Positions 6,235 to 6,364 of a stretch of DNA of 6,364 nucleotides are shown here, piece by piece. The stretch's first letter is position 1. The number at the start of each line of letters is the position of its first letter. Position numbers and translations under genes: made by a program. The DNA lies in contig JAESSU010000353.1 in NCBI GenBank assembly GCA_016763955.1, positions 1-6,364 of the forward strand. The letters run 5' to 3'. Origin of the DNA: Phycisphaeraceae bacterium. GTDB taxonomy: Bacteria > Planctomycetota > Phycisphaerae > Phycisphaerales > Phycisphaeraceae. The notes beneath the pieces were generated by a model that saw only the letters and a list, made by a program, of their open reading frames with translations, was not told the DNA's origin and made no database searches.

Positions 6235-6364
6235 CGCAATCGTTCGATGAATGTTAGTCTCTAAGTGGTTCATTGCAGCTAGTCTGTATTGGAGCACGAT
6301 CGCTACGGGAAATAGCTGCGACACTTCCGGGGGCGTGTCGCTGATGCATCGCAAGATGCAATCC
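6235..6364. other. Right-edge region with two perfect hairpins and no assured gene
   Basis: Two inverted repeats lie 3 nt apart: GCGACAC (6318-6324) with GTGTCGC (6335-6341), a 10-nt loop; and TGCATC (6345-6350) with GATGCA (6355-6360), whose plus-strand loop is the GNRA tetraloop GCAA. Neither has a T-tract. One minus-strand frame is open from the edge to TAA 6254-6256, encoding 36 residues ending in NEPLRD, 19 nt before the terminator. It could be the tail of a gene lying outside the window, but its composition is not persuasive. A second minus frame is open to 6187 but runs through the terminator. Confidence 0.4.

Noticed and set aside
6187..6363. Minus-strand frame open from the right edge to 6187 as the end of a gene
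   Set aside because: It reads through the whole terminator hairpin and T-run, and the residues suggest no domain.

Overview
The window holds five protein-coding genes, all on the minus strand. Transcription therefore runs from right to left: methyltransferase, GT9 glycosyltransferase, O-antigen-ligase-like membrane protein, radical SAM/SPASM protein, then a GT4 glycosyltransferase cut by the left edge. Every recognisable gene points to assembly of a surface or exported glycan (exopolysaccharide, O-antigen-like chain or protein-linked glycan). Base composition is moderate, roughly half GC by eye. The GT4 subfamily (SGGGPDKTI and HGHDYKSN motifs), the DNNG-type ligase resembling the exosortase-A-associated O-ligase group, and the GT9 with a cysteine-rich N-terminal module are combinations I associate with Planctomycetes (Phycisphaerae-like) and some Proteobacteria. 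This taxonomic reading is an inference, not proven by the window.

Layout from the right, in transcription order. Positions 6235-6364 hold no convincing gene but contain two adjacent perfect hairpins. A clear minus-strand rho-independent terminator at 6203-6234 closes whatever transcription unit lies to the right. Positions 5884-6202 are a leader containing one copy (about 5940-6116) of a degenerate direct repeat. The methyltransferase follows (5077-5883). The second repeat copy (about 4852-5020) fills the gap to the GT9 gene and runs into its first codons. The GT9 gene (3675-4904), the ligase-like gene (2201-3631) and the radical SAM gene (978-2204) follow closely. The last two overlap by 4 nt (ATGA), so they are probably translationally coupled. 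A 289-nt gap without a convincing gene (689-977) precedes the truncated GT4 gene (1-688).

Likely joint role: the GT4 and GT9 enzymes add sugars to a lipid-linked glycan on the cytoplasmic side, the methyltransferase may modify a sugar or lipid intermediate, and the multi-spanning ligase/polymerase transfers or polymerises the glycan outside the inner membrane. The radical SAM/SPASM enzyme has no assignable substrate, and its coupling to the ligase is the main functional puzzle. The most unusual non-coding signal is the ancient direct repeat that brackets the methyltransferase and reproduces the leader and first codons of the GT9 gene.
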